A DNA stretch of 64,000 nucleotides from Capsicum annuum (Eukaryota > Streptophyta > Magnoliopsida > Solanales > Solanaceae). The notes beneath the pieces are model-generated. The model was not told where the DNA came from, made no database searches, and saw only the letters and a list, made by a program, of their open reading frames with translations. The stretch spans positions 46,196,458 through 46,260,457 of the forward strand of contig NC_061121.1 of NCBI RefSeq assembly GCF_002878395.1. Direction: 5' to 3'. Of this stretch, positions 1-12,531 are shown one piece after another (the stretch's first letter is position 1; each line of letters starts with the position of its first letter). Both the position numbers and the translations under genes were made by a program.

Positions 1-3000
1 ACAGATGGATTAAAAATTTATTACGATGCAGCACATGTAGTTCTTACGAACAAATACTTAATATTTTTGATTTGGCACAATATTTAAGAAAAAAATTTAA
101 AAATTATGATGTAAAATAATTTTTTGATATTTATATGATTATAAATCATTTCATTATAAAAGAAAAAGTAAAAGTAAAATTCTTTCTAATACGTTTTCTT
201 TGGAACAGACTAAAAAGAAAAAGAATCGAAGGGAGTAGTTGATAGGTAGAGACAAATGAAATATTTAAACCTTTTTAAGTTCTAAGTTTTAAGAAGTCGA
301 TCTCTAAGTGTTAGTAATTAAATTTAAATTTATTTTTTATGCTTATTTAGTACTCCTATAATATTTGACATAAATATATAATATGTAGATTAAAACTACT
401 GAATCTACTCCCGTTGAACCGTCAAATCACTGCTATTCAAATCATTCAAAGAGAGATTTTATGGAAAGATGGGAAACTTGCATATGGAGGAATTCTTTTA
501 ATTAATTAAAAGTAGTGGGGAAAAGGTCAGAGTTGAATGAAGAACTATCGATCCAGATGTTACTTTACTATTACTATATAGAAAAGTGAAGAAGTGAACG
601 ATCAAGGACATAAATATAATTTTATATTTTATGATATTTTTAAGAGTATAAATATAATTTTATATTCTATGATATTTTAGTTTGTTGCACTAAAACTCTA
701 GAAAAGCATCCAGATCCATTCTCTCTTAATTGATGAACAAAGTAATTGATAGATATATCGAATTATCATCTCTTTCAATGCTTCTGCAAATCTCTCCTCT
801 TTTTGTATATCCAGAATTCATTTATCTTTCTAATGTTTTAGCCTTCTCTCAGACTAATTCATCTTCTTATTTCCTCGAAACCTGTTGCATATCAAATAGC
901 TCTTCCAATTTTTAATTTCTGGTAAGCTCTTCATCGATTTTTTTATTTTCTTTCATTTTCTATTTTTTTCACGTTTTTATTTTTTATGGTAGTTTTATTT
1001 GTCATTATTTAGTACTTTCTTCGGTTCAATATGTTTGATTTATTTTTTATTTATTTATTTTTTAAATCTTTTTTATTTTTTGGCGACATTTTTAATTTAA
1101 ACTTTTCACATGTCACATTTAAGATTATAAGATTAAAGAATATTTTAGTATATTTTACATATCTTTTATTTAATATCACAATATTAAAAAAATATTTTAC
1201 TTTTAAAAATTTCGTACCAAATTAAAATAGACCAAACAAACTGGAACAGATAGAGTATTAACAGAATGGTGCATTTCTAAGAAAAAAATACAAAACTTGT
1301 AGATGTTAAATTGTGCTTCTGAATCTGTATATATGTATTTTCAAATTCAAACTTCTAAAATTATGTTTTAGCCAAAGGTTATTTTCATAAGCTTCTAATA
1401 ATTATAAAAAACTTATAAAATTCATTGAAATTAATTTATAAACCGTTACGGATATTATGTCATACCAAAGTTGAATTTGTAATTTAAAATTTAGTCCATT
1501 ATATAATATAATATTATTGATGAGTAAAGTTTTAAACTATGGCTTGAGATTACTTTTAATTAAGATATTGCAGTGAAATAATAAATTACAATGGGATTGA
1601 ACTGATATGGAAACAATTGATATGTTTAGTTCATACTCAGAGAAAAGAGTTTAATTAGTTAGTGTTATTTATTTATTTATCTGATTTTGATTTGATATTG
1701 AATTTTAGCAAATTAAAAAAAGATTTTGAATCTTATATTAATAGGCGAAAGATATGTATACTGTATCAAAATACTCTTTAATTTTGCATAATTGATTAAA
1801 AAGTTGTCAAAAATAAAGAGACGTTCTCCTTTTAAATGGATCAAAACAGATGGAGTACTATATTAATAATAAAATAATGAAAAAAGATACTAATAAATAA
1901 TGAAAAAGTATTCATTTAATTTTAAAACAATATATACTAAAGATAATTCTAAAACTATAATTTATTTAATTTAATTGGTACATTTGTTCATATTATATCA
2001 TGACGTTATAATTGGTACACTTAAGTACACGTATCTTTTTATAACACATTTGCAATCTTCAAAATAAAATATATTATTTTGAGGTAGTATATTCTCTCAT
2101 CGGGTATATAAATTATTTTTAAAAAAAATAAAATATACTAAATTATCCTCTTGATTTTATGGTATATAAAACAAGTGTAAAACCATAACTTTTTCATTTT
2201 TATCACTTTGTAAAGAATGATATGATTAATTTTAACTTTTATTAAATAGGTTGAATTTTATTTGCTAAACCCCTTCAAAATAAATTTATAGATGGATCCT
2301 TTTTTTTATTTATTAGTTGTTTTGTATGATTCTATAAAAAACATTGATATAATTGACACTTTATTATAATGTATATCTTTATCATCATTTTTGATTGTGC
2401 TAATTTGAAAATATTGATGATCATTTAAAAAATTAATTAAATACCTATAAATTTATTTAAAACATTAATATTGGGTCCGTAAAACGAGCCCTTCGTTATC
2501 TAGTGCCTTTACAATTGTGATTGTGGTTTAAATTTACCCTTTCTTGGTTAATGCCAGTCATTTTAGCGATGTGCAGATGAAATATTTGATGTTGAATGCC
2601 TCTTTCGAGTGGTAAATCATATTACCTTAAACATTCAACAACGACCTTATAAAGAAAATCAACTATCATATTATATTTCAGTTATGAAATACAAAAAAAA
2701 AAATCATCTACCCTTACCCCTACCCTCACCTCCATCTCCACCCTCACTCCCTTTCATCCCTCCCCCCACCTCTAATCAAATCTATTCGAAAAACAATCAT
2801 ATAATTATAAAAAAAACTTTTATGTTTTATATTTTTTTAAAGAATATTGTTCACAATTTAAACATATAGATTCTTAATTATCCTCTTCCGCCCTCCACCT
2901 CTAATCAAATCTTCTATGAGTAAAAATAATATGTAATTGTAAAAAACTTTTATGTTTCATTTTTTGCTTTATTATATTATTTATTCTTTTGTCACCCATC

Positions 3001-4190
3001 TCTTCTGTTTAATATTTATAAATAATTTTTTTTACTATATTTGATAATGTTTTAAATATTCATTTCACACTTTTGTGATGTTTATATACATCAAATTTTT
3101 GAAAACTTTATATTTCTTAATTTTTTTAAATATTCATTATACATTTGTGATGTTTATATACATCAGATTTTTGAAAACATTAGATTCTTTAGTTAAATTT
3201 CTGACAAAAGATAAATGTAATGTTAGTTGTAAATAATAAAAAAATAATCAATAAATCAAATTAAGTATAAACAACATACCTTGGTAATTATTTTGAAAAA
3301 TCTTATATGCATGATCTATAGCCTCTTTTTCCATGATAGAAGTTCTATATAACTAAAAAAACATAAATTGTTAAAAATAATAATAAATTAAGCTAAAATC
3401 AAACTTTAAATAATATACAAATTGTTTATAGATCTATTAATGTAAGCATATTGGCAACTACGAATGTGGTATACGCAATAAATGAATTTGACTGAATAAT
3501 TAAAGAATAAGTTGAAAAGAATTTAAAGAATCAAATGAGAAGTTTGATTGAAAAATTAATTTATATAGAAAGAGTTAATTCAAATTCAACTTTATCTAGT
3601 ATAGAGTTTGTTTTCAATTCAAAAGCTAAAAGAATCTTAACTTCCATTTGAACTTCAAAATTCAAAAATTTACTAATTCAACAAACTTATCTTTAGCTAA
3701 AAACTAATACTTTAAATAATTTATATCTCTAAAAAAATAATATTTATCCTTTTATAGTTTCAATTTTAAAATACGAAAACTTTCAAACTAAATATTTTTT
3801 TAGCAAACTTTATCTTAATTTTTAAACTAATTAAAATAAACTTTATATTTTTGTATATGAAATTTAAAACTATAAAAAAATGTAGAATACTCTCAAAAGA
3901 AGTCATACCTCAAAATATGTAGAATTGGTTTATTTTGAAATTTTAATCTTTATCTTGAAATTTAAATAAATACTATAATAATTTTAAATAAATTTATAAT
4001 TAGTTACTTCTAATTATTTTAATATTAAATATGTAGATTCTCATGTATACACTAAATTATTACTACAATACAGTATCATTTATTTATTGATTGTTATGAT
4101 TATGAAATAGTTATAATTTATTTAATACTCTTCAATTGTGGTTATGAAATAGTTAGAATTTATGTACTGATATTACGACTTCTATTATTT
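1..4190. other. AT-rich intergenic DNA, no gene seen
   Basis: I find no frame with a recognisable protein, no tRNA or rRNA, and no element with defined ends. The open frames are short and of biased composition. Small local duplications are visible: a 38-bp step near 611-690, a step of about 129 bp around the CT-rich motif ACCTCTAATCAAATCT (2768 and 2897), and a 72-bp step around TGTGATGTTTATATACATCA (3074 and 3146). A pyrimidine-rich tract covers 2708-2775. Confidence 0.6.
2768..3010. repeat. Imperfect tandem duplication, about 129-bp period
   Basis: The words ACCTCTAATCAAATCT, then an AT-rich spacer, then AAAAACTTTTATGTTT occur twice in the same order, starting at 2768 and 2897. The copies have diverged by several substitutions and short indels. 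No coding content. Confidence 0.5.
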
Positions 4191-4194
4191 ATTC

Positions 4195-4196
<2 letters not shown>

Positions 4197-4239
<43 letters not shown>
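4197..4239. repeat. (TTA)n microsatellite
   Basis: About 14 uninterrupted TTA/TAT units. It directly precedes a copy of the dispersed AT-rich repeat whose other copies also adjoin TTA or TA arrays (see 13855-14036). Confidence 0.9.
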
Positions 4240-4505
4240 ATAAAATAGTTAGAATTTATTTGGTAATTTTCAACTATGCGCTCCTAACTTTAAGATAATG
4301 ATTTTGTTAATGCTTCTACAATCTTAATATTTTTAAATAAAAATATTTTATATCCTTTAATTAAATTTTTTATTATAATACTATCAAATTTTGTCCTAAA
4401 AACGGTCACATTTTTTTTCCAAATTAAAAGCAATACAATTTGTGTATTACTACTACTATTATTTATTACTTATTATTATTATATTATTATTATTATTAAA
4501 TAAAC
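4240..4505 (+). repeat. Dispersed AT-rich repeat, copy 1
   Basis: Shares long near-identical stretches with 13855-14115, for example ATGCGCTCCTAACTTTAAGA, then TTAATGCTTCTACAATCTTA, then an ACTACTACTATTATTTATTA block and a CT-rich end. No coding capacity. Probably a non-autonomous element or a segmental copy of a larger repeat; I see no clear terminal structure. Confidence 0.6.
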
Positions 4506-4517
4506 ACTCTCTCTCTC

Positions 4518-4557
<40 letters not shown>

Positions 4558-4657
4558 NNNNNNNNNNNNNNNNNNNNNNNNNNNNNNNNNNNNNNNNNNN
4601 NNNNNNNNNNNNNNNNNNNNNNNNNNNNNNNNNNNNNNNNNNNNNNNNNNNNNNNNN

Positions 4658-4700
<43 letters not shown>
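4506..4700. repeat. (CT)n and (TA)n microsatellite containing a 100-N assembly gap
   Basis: A short CT run (4506-4520) is followed by TA repeats on both sides of exactly 100 Ns (4558-4657). A gap of round size inside a simple repeat is an assembly placeholder, so the true array length is unknown. Frames reading poly-IY or YI here are artefacts. Confidence 0.95.
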
Positions 4701-4701
<1 letters not shown>

Positions 4702-4705
<4 letters not shown>

Positions 4706-4950
4706 TAAATTATAAAAGAGATAAGTTTGAAATAGTAATAGCTATTAGAACTCTTCAATTATGAGTTTTTAGTTATTAGAATAATAAATTTCAAATTCAA
4801 ATACTTAATCTTTCAATTCAAAATTTTTATTACAATATTTTTAATTATCTTAAAATATTTTTTAATTTTGTCCAAAATACTACCACGTGGCTATTTTAAT
4901 ATGTTGTCACTTGGCATCTTGACGTATTTTAGTTTTGCTTTTATATATAT
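4702..4950. repeat. Dispersed ~240-bp AT-rich repeat, copy adjoining a Helitron-like end
   Basis: Closely matches 19020-19256: both contain GAAATAGTAATAGCTATTA, AATTCAAAATTTTTATTACA, a TACGTGGC or CCACGTGGC core followed by TATTTTAATATGTTG, and a right end reading TTTTGCTTTTATATATA. The left edge (TTATAAAAGAGATAAG) and the right edge read in reverse are loosely inverted. More diverged relatives lie at 13010-13160, 13600-13797 and 13855-14036. Confidence 0.65.
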
Positions 4951-4985
4951 ACTCGTATAAGTACCCGCGCGATGCGTAGAATACT
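4951..4985 (-). mobile_element. Candidate Helitron 3' terminus (minus strand)
   Basis: On the minus strand this reads a GC-rich hairpin (4961-4984, arms GTACCCGCG and CGCGTAGAATAC-like) followed 10 nt later by CGAGT, a one-base variant of the Helitron terminator CTAGT. GC-rich DNA stands out sharply from the AT-rich surroundings. The element body would extend to the right; I could not place its 5' end. Confidence 0.4.
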
Positions 4986-7126
4986 TCTTTTTTAAGAATA
5001 TCATTAAAAAAAATACTAACTTATTCTTTTGAACTAATAAACTGTTTTAAAAATTTAATTATATTATATTAATATATTTTAAATTGAGTATAAAATACTA
5101 AAAATAATTGTTAATAGTGAAATTACTAATCATAGTCTCAATTATTTTAGATATATTATATGAAAAGGATGAAATTACTTTTCTTATATAACAATGTTTT
5201 ATTGCTGATTTTTAAAAATAATTAATATTTTGTAGCTGAACTTTTACATTTATATTTTTAACTAATTAAGATACGTGATTACATTTTATTTTATTTTTAT
5301 TTTTAATTTTTTGGTTTGTCAATTCAAAATCAACAGCTAACTGGACTAAAAGTAATTAATTTCTCTAATTCAAAATTTTCTATTCCAAATTTAAAAGTTT
5401 ACCACTATCAATTAAAAATTCATGCACATACAATTTATAATATTGCTCATTACAAAAAATATATATAAAGCTTTGTTTCTACCATTACCTCCACCCCACC
5501 CACCCAAACATCAAAATTTACCTCCACCATCCCGCTTTAGCCCGCACTCTATTCTACTCCGTAAAACTCCTACTCAAAGTATATCAATAAATTTAAGATA
5601 AAATATGAAAGATAATTTAAAATTCTTTTAAAAATATAATTATAAATATTAGATTTGATTACTCTTCTTTTGACTCTTCAAACACTTAAAATTATTTGAT
5701 CATAGTTTTAAGTTAAAATACTATACAGTTTATTAAATGATGTGGAAGCAAATTTTCTGAATTAAATTTGTTTGTCCTATAATTTACCTTTAGGTGACTT
5801 TTCATTGTTTATTCTATAATTTATATTTAGGTATGTAACTGAGATTAAGAAAATAATTAATTTTTATAATAAATAATGTAAATAATTAAAAAGCTAAATA
5901 AGCATGACAACATACCTTGATAGTTATTTAGTCATAGAAATTTGATGAGCAATATTATCTATAACTTTTTTATTCACTTTCGTAATTGCATACAAAAAAA
6001 TATAAATTAAACATAATTCACAAATATTTTTTTATTAAAATATTAACACTTCTCCTAAATGTGTTTTTGAATTAGATGACTCAAACAATATTCATTTTGG
6101 CAGCAAGAAATCGCGTAATTGATAAAGAATAGATACCTAATAATTATTTTTTGAAAATTTTAAATTTATTTAAAGGTGAAAAATTATATAAATGATAAAA
6201 AGAAAGTAAATATTTAGAAACATTCATAACCACACAACTAATTTTCAAATAAAGTAAAAAAAAAAAAAGATATAAAAACTTGTATTTATTATTACAAATA
6301 AAAAGTCTATTTTTTTGGTGCAAATTTGTGTATAAAATAGATAGTTAGTCTTGCCTGTAATAAAACTCCTACAAAAGGTATATTTGAAGTTTAAAACTCA
6401 CACAAAAGAATAAAATTTTCTAACCACCTTAAAATTGTTTAGTATTAAATATAAATTTTCAGTGTTAAGCTTTTAATTAATTTCTTAAAATCATTTCAAT
6501 ATAAGAATTTTGCTGATTAACTCAAATTTAAATATAGATATATTTTAGGATTAAAGTTTTCAAGTACGAAAGAGAATATTTTAAACATTATTCATTAAAT
6601 AAAATAAAGAAGTGAAACTTTTTGAGATTATAGGATCTTATTATTTCTATTGAATTTGTATAGCTTCAAATTTAATTCAGAACATAAAAGGATACCATTA
6701 CTATTATTATGTTATGGCAATGTTCATCTTACATCATAATAGTCTAAACTAATTCACATAATATACTATAAAAGCATGCATATGCGCACACATACACAAA
6801 AAAAGAAGAAGCTAAATCGATCAAGCCAAAGGTCAAAAATTTAATTATCGAAATTAGTATATGACAAATGAAAAAAATGAGATTCAAGCAAATAACCTAG
6901 ACAATCACCAAAAAAAAAAACTGTGAGCAAATAAATGAAATTAATTTTATATATAAAAAAAGAATTAGAATATATTTATATAATGATATCAAAGAAGAAT
7001 AAGAGGAACCAATCATTGCTATAAATTTTTATATATGCAGAGACATCAAAATTAAAAGTAATTTTAAAAAATAAACAGCAAACTGACCTTCGATGTATTC
7101 ACCAAAATAGTATAAAGAATATAAAG
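4986..7126. other. AT-rich intergenic or Helitron-body DNA, no gene seen
   Basis: No recognisable coding frame, RNA gene or LTR. A pyrimidine-rich patch (5480-5575) resembles the one at 2708-2775. If the Helitron terminus at 4951 is real, part of this stretch is its non-coding body. Confidence 0.5.
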
Positions 7127-7141
7127 AAAGATTAATTAGTA
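7127..7141. repeat. Left target-site duplication of the LINE
   Basis: AAAGATTAATTAGTA, identical over all 15 bases to 11996-12010 on the far side of the LINE. It marks the insertion site; the base before and the base after differ between the two copies. Confidence 0.9.
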
Positions 7142-7209
7142 GTAGGTGGGTTTTGGTCCTCGGGAACTTTAGCTAGGCTTTGCTAACGTGCAGTAACGAC
7201 AGAAAAATC

Positions 7210-8236
7210 ATGCCCCGACGTAGAAACACCGACAAAAACACCGCGGCGGACAAGATGGTAACCCCAGAGGAGGGCTTGAGCTCACACCTACGCTCGCTCA
7301 CCTTTGGTAGCTTTATTCCGCCACAGATCCAATCAATTTTGGAAGCAAAAGATGAGGGCCAATCGGACTTAGATTCACAAAGTTCACTTTAGTTACAATC
7401 CTTTGGTGTACCGACAACGGCGCAGGCAGCTAGAATGTTACAATTTTCAAAAACTGGAACAATATAACCGACTCTGGTAAACAACACTGAGATTCACGAG
7501 AACAGAGCTGGACAAAAGGGTAAGGCGTTGTCATATGTTCCACCGTGCAATAAGGAGGGGAAAGTATTTATCAATATTGAGGCGGCGGACCTCAGGGACT
7601 AAGAGGAATATTGGAAGATAGTCATTATTGGGTATGTCAATGGTGACACACCTTATCTGAAAACAATGACAGCCTACATCTCATATGCTTGGCATTGCAA
7701 CATGATGAGGGGTACTTCATCTTTCGATTTGAGACGATGGATGATTGTGAGAAGGTAAAGAAGCAGGCCTGTACACTTTTCACAATAAGCTATTTGTGAT
7801 CCATGACTGGGAGGTAAACTTTATTTTTAACCCCGACTGCATTACAATGATTCTGTTATGGGTAACCTTTCCTGGGCTACCTGTGGGATATTGGTCGATT
7901 GAAGCACTAAGCAAAGTTGCAAGTACAGTAGGGAGGCCCCTATACACGGACCTATTCACAGCCAACATGAATCGAATCTCTCATACTAGAATTCTGATTG
8001 AAGTGGATGTGGCCCAACTACTTTTGAATACTATTGAACTAATCACCCCTGCTGGTAGCTTCCAACAAGATGTAGAATATGATTGGAGGCCCAAATTTTG
8101 TGTAGATTGCTTAAAATTTAGACACAATACTGAAGACTATTGGAAGAAGGATGATACCATGGAGGAATACCAGTTCCATGCAGTAAAAAAAGGCATAGAA
8201 TACGCAAGAAAACTCAGCCAAAGGAGCCAGCTATGA
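7210..8236 (+). pseudogene. LINE ORF1: gag-like RNA-binding protein remnant (DUF4283 + CCHC knuckle)
   Basis: In plant L1 elements ORF1 binds the element RNA and packages it for target-primed reverse transcription. The first ATG is taken at 7210, opening MPRRRNTDKNT, a basic N terminus. The frame breaks at 7392 and a sensible reading resumes in another frame by about 7796. From there a DUF4283-like segment reads LWVTFPGLPVGYWS, then VGRPLYTD and RILIEVDV, followed by a zinc knuckle at 8099-8140. The knuckle fits CX2CX4HX4C except that the last cysteine is tyrosine (TAT for TGT at 8138). The frame ends at 8236, about 235 bp before ORF2. The reading frame is broken in at least two places. The assignment rests on motif order and position; the DUF4283 call is from family knowledge. 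Confidence 0.75.
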
Positions 8237-8471
8237 GACAAGAATGGACAACAAAAGCTGCGCCCCTAGACGAGGAAGGAGTCCAGGAAAATTAAAAGAG
8301 TAAAGAGGTAGCTGATAAATAGATAATCGAGGACAGTCAAATACAACCTCCCAGGGCAGATATGGTGAAAGAAGCAGTGGCTAGTACTAGTGTGTCGCAA
8401 AACAGGTTTACTATCTTACAAAACATAGACACTAGCCCTGCTGAGGCTGCGGAGGTACAACAAGAGCCTCC

Positions 8472-11400
8472 ATGATAGTTTTAACCTGGAACATAAGAGG
8501 GCTGAATCAGCCCTCAAAATAGAAAGAGACAAAACTCTTTCTACAGAAGAATAAGGTGGAGATTATGGGTATCCTGGAAATAAGGGTCAAAGAAATAAAG
8601 CATAAGGAATTATAAGGAAGATTGCCAGTGGATGGAACCACTGCTGCAACTATTCGATGGCATACAATGGTAGGGTATGGTTAATTTGGAATACAAATAT
8701 CAATGTTCAGGTTGAGATACTACATGAACAGTTCATACATTGCAAAGTAGACATCCCGATAAGTAAATATCAGACTTATCTTACCATAGTATATGCTAAG
8801 AATGAAGGTAAAAAAAGAGAAATATTGTGGCATGAATTGGTCCAATTAGGGAGCAACATTGCAGAGAACTGTTTGCTCTGTGGAGATTCCAACAATGTCC
8901 TGATAACTGAAGATAGGATTGGTTCTCATGTTCTCCCTCATAAAGTCGATAAGTTTCAAACCTGCATTGATACTCTTGGACTCACATCACTTAAATCTAA
9001 AGGTTGTTACTATACTTTTAGTAATAGACAGGAAGCCGACAGTCGAGTATACTCCAAAATAGACTGGGCATTTGAAAACTCGCAGTGGCTAACTAAATAT
9101 AGGCATATTGAGGCAGAGTTCTTGCCTGCAGGTGTATCAGACCACTCCCCAATACTTGTTGCTATATGCCCACAACCAAAAGTTGGCCCAAAACCATTTA
9201 AACTATATATGACTGTGATGAAACACCCTGATTTTGGCAGGATTCTGGAAAGGGCACGGTGCACCAAGGTGCATGGAACAAAACAATTTATATTATGGAG
9301 AAAACTAAAAGAACTGCAAAAAGAGTTGAAGGGGTTGAATAATCATCTAGCATTATATAGCTAGAAGCTTCAACAGACTCGACTTAACCTGGAGCTCATG
9401 CAAACCAAACTCATTGACTATCCAATAAGCTCCACCCTGATTGAACAAGAAAGAATTTGGTTGACTGAAGTTAAAAAATGGAGTGACATAGAGGAACAAG
9501 TATACAGACAAAAAGTCAGGGTGAATTGGATAGATGGTGGAGATGCTAATACAAGCTACTTTTATGCTTAACTTAAGCTTAAAACTAGCAGGAACTCCAT
9601 AACTACTGTATATGATGATATGGGCAACAAGCTAGAGATTTCTGTATTGGTGGAAGCCAAGCTTATTAAGTTCTTTTCCAATCTTATGGGCACAGCTGCA
9701 GAACAACTACCATGTCCAAACATTTCAGTGATCAGAAGTGGCACATGTCTCTCTCATAAATAGAAGTGCAAGCTAATTAGCCCTGTCAAAGAACAAAAAA
9801 TATATGCAGCAGTGAAGGGAATGCCACAGGAAAAAGCTCCAGGTATTGATGGTTATCCAGCAGAATTTCTTAAGTTAAATTGGTCTATAGTTAAACTGGA
9901 TGTAATATGTGCGGTTAAAGAGTTTTTTGAATCTGGTAAACTGTTGAAAGCATTTATCTTCACAGCTGTAACCTTAATTCCTAAAGTAGCCAACCCTACT
10001 TATGTTAAGGACTATAGGCCTATAGCTTGTTGCACAACTATCTATAAAATCATTACCAGGATCCTTACCAATAGACTAAAGAATATTGTCAAACATATTG
10101 TGAATCCTTCCCAATCAGCTTTTGTGGAAGGTAGAAGTATTATAGACAACATCCTGTTTAGTCATAAAATATTTAAATGGTATAATAGGAAAGGATTATC
10201 CACAAGATGTGCTATGAAAGTAGATCTCAAGAAGGCTTATGATTCCATTGAATAGGGTTTTCTAAAGACTCTCCTAGTTGAGTTGGGCTTTCCTAGTAAC
10301 TTCATCACTTGGATTATGGAGTGTGTCACTTCTGTATCTTACTCCCTAGTCATCAATGGAGGCTCAGCTAAACCTTTTCAGGGGAGAAGGGGGATAAGAC
10401 AAGGGGACCCTATGTCCCCTTATCTTTTTGTCATTGCAATGAAATACCTGCATAGAGAGCTCCGGCTAGTACAACAACACAAGGATTTCAAAAACCACCC
10501 CAGATGTAAAAAGCTTGAGGTGGTTCACATCATCTATGCAGATGATTTTCTAATGTTCTGCAAGGCAGAAATAAAGTCTGTGAGAATGTTGCAAGAGGCT
10601 TTTGATAAATTTTCTACTGTATCAGGCCTCCAAGCAAATCCAGAAAAGAGTTCCATATATATGTCAGGGGTCAAACCCCCGCTGAAATAGGAACTACTGT
10701 AGGAACTTGGGTATGGTGAAGGTGAGTTGTCGTTCAGATATCTGGGAGTCCCCTTGTCATCCAAGAAGCTCACAGTGGGTCAATGCTTACCACTGGTAAA
10801 GAGAATAACAGAAAGAATCAGATGTTGGACTGCTAAGTTACTGTCTTATGCTGTCAGGGTTCAATTAATCAAACAGTGCTCTTCAGCATTCGGACATTTT
10901 GGGCACAAATTTTGTACTACCCAAAAGTTCCTTAAGATGATTGAAACCATCAAAAGGACATTCCTTTAGACAGGCTCCACAGAGGTCTCTAAAAAATCCC
11001 TGGTATCTTAGGACAACATTTACATGCCCTAAGGTGCAGGAGGTTTGAACATACAGGATATCAGACTGTGGAATAAGACAGCAATCTTGAAACTTCTATG
11101 GGCAGTCATTGAGAAGAAAGATTCTCTCTGGATAAAATAGGTTCAAGAGTATTATCTGAAGATGCAGGTACATGCAGTATACCAGCAAATGCCACTTAGG
11201 TGGTAAAGAAAATACTGGCAGCCAGGACATACATCATGCAGTGCTCAAATTTGTAGGGTGGTCTTACAATTAGACTTCATGAAATGGTTGTTAAAGGTAA
11301 ATTCAACATCAAGAAAGTCTAAATTCAGTTTTTACCCCAATATCAAAAGGTACCTTGGAAGAGCGTAGTACTCCAACAGAGCATCCATCCTCAATATAAG

Positions 11401-11847
11401 TTCATTCTATGGCTAGCTATCAAAAGAAGACTTGCTACAGTTGATAGATTGTTAAAATTTGGTATTTGTGTGCCTCAAACATGTATTTTCTGTGACTCAC
11501 AGGTTGAAACACTAGACCATCGATATTTTGGTTGTAGAGTGACACATAACTTATGGCAAAGACTGTTAAAATGGTTCAGAATACAGAGAACTGGTGGTGG
11601 CTGGACAGAAGAGATTCAATGGGCCACTAACTAGGCCAAAAAGAAATTTGCAATGGGAGCTATTATCACCTGTATTTTTGGTATGCTGGTTGCAATAATC
11701 TGGAGGGAAAGAAACCATCTCAGATTCCAAACAGGCAGTTTCAACGCTGACAATATATACCAAGAGATTGCAGAGCACGAACACATCACAGGCAGAAGAA
11801 AACCAAAATGGCAAGCTCTATTATTACAGTTGAACAACGTCCCATAG
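8472..11847 (+). pseudogene. LINE ORF2: endonuclease / reverse transcriptase / zf-RVT, broken
   Basis: ORF2 of plant L1 elements nicks target DNA and copies the element RNA onto it. It opens at ATG 8472 with MIVLTWNIRGLNQPSK, the usual endonuclease start, then meets TAG and TAA and shifts frame before 8657. The endonuclease continues with CGDSNN (normally GDFN, about 8880) and SDHSP (about 9137-9151). The reverse transcriptase reads KAPGIDGYPAEF, DYRPIACCTTIYKII, SAFVEGRSIIDNI, VDLKKAYDSIE, RRGIRQGDPMSPYLF and the catalytic YADD at 10535-10546, then FRYLGVPLSSKKL. A C-terminal zf-RVT block (CIFCDSQVETLDHRYFGC, 11485 on) and IWRERNHLRFQ follow. In-frame TAG at 10253, 10688 and 11632 and more than ten other stops disable it. 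The catalytic aspartates themselves are intact. Confidence 0.9.
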
Positions 11848-11995
11848 TAGATTGTATTAGATGACAAAATGATGCAATAGATAAGAAGTATTAGTAATAG
11901 ACTATTTTTGTAATTCTGAGAGGCAAGAGGTCAGCTCAAGCCTGGTCTTGTAATGACTCACTTTGGTATAAATAAAATTTCATTTATTACAAAAA
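11848..11995 (+). other. LINE 3' UTR and poly-A tail
   Basis: Non-coding tail after the double stop at 11847. It includes AATAAA (11970-11975) about 15 nt before an A-run that merges with the AAAG of the target duplication. The LINE copy at 54743-56732 has a similar tail ending in AAAAAC. Confidence 0.75.
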
Positions 11996-12010
11996 AAAGA
12001 TTAATTAGTA
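11996..12010. repeat. Right target-site duplication of the LINE
   Basis: AAAGATTAATTAGTA, identical to 7127-7141. Confidence 0.9.
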
Positions 12011-12185
12011 CTTTTGTGAATGAAACGATCACGGAATATACTCTCGAGATAATAAAATCTGAATTTGAAAATAATTAACAATAAACAGAGAAGAAGAAAG
12101 CTTATACTGACATATATGTCACTCAAGGTATGTATATATAAAAAGTTGGATATTCATGCATACTAAAATTACGTTCAAATTTGAA

Positions 12186-12478
12186 TGATGATAACAATTT
12201 GTTAGAAAGATAAGATTCTAAAATGTCATGATTATCTTATAGTTTACATATTTTGGCTTTGCAAAAAAAAATATATATTCTAAATTAATAATATCAATTA
12301 GGAGTTTTCTATAATAAAAAAAATATAAAAAATAGTTAAAATTAATGATATTGATTCTAAAATATTAGTGTTAACTTATTTTAACATTTTCATATGTTTT
12401 CCCTTGTTCTTTTTCTCTCTGTATGATTTTTATTAAAAAGTAAATTAATTTGTTTTAAATCTTATATAATACTTCTCG

Positions 12479-12531
<53 letters not shown>

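Larger units (their letters stand above)
7142..11995 (+). mobile_element. Full-length L1-type LINE (non-LTR retrotransposon), inactive
   Basis: The element is 4854 bp, bounded by a perfect 15-bp target-site duplication and ending in an A-run (11991-11995 and into the duplication). Its order is short 5' leader, ORF1 (DUF4283-like plus CCHC knuckle), ORF2 (APE-type endonuclease, reverse transcriptase, C-terminal zf-RVT region), 3' UTR, poly-A. That is the standard plant L1 layout. Both ORFs carry many stops and frameshifts, so it cannot encode its own machinery. A related 5'-truncated copy lies at 54743-56732. Confidence 0.92.

Noticed and set aside
2609..2869. 86-codon Pro-rich frame
   Set aside because: Arises from the CT-rich tract in a local duplication; no homology recognised.
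4442..4708. Open frame across the assembly gap
   Set aside because: Made of TA/TTA repeats and Ns; no real protein.
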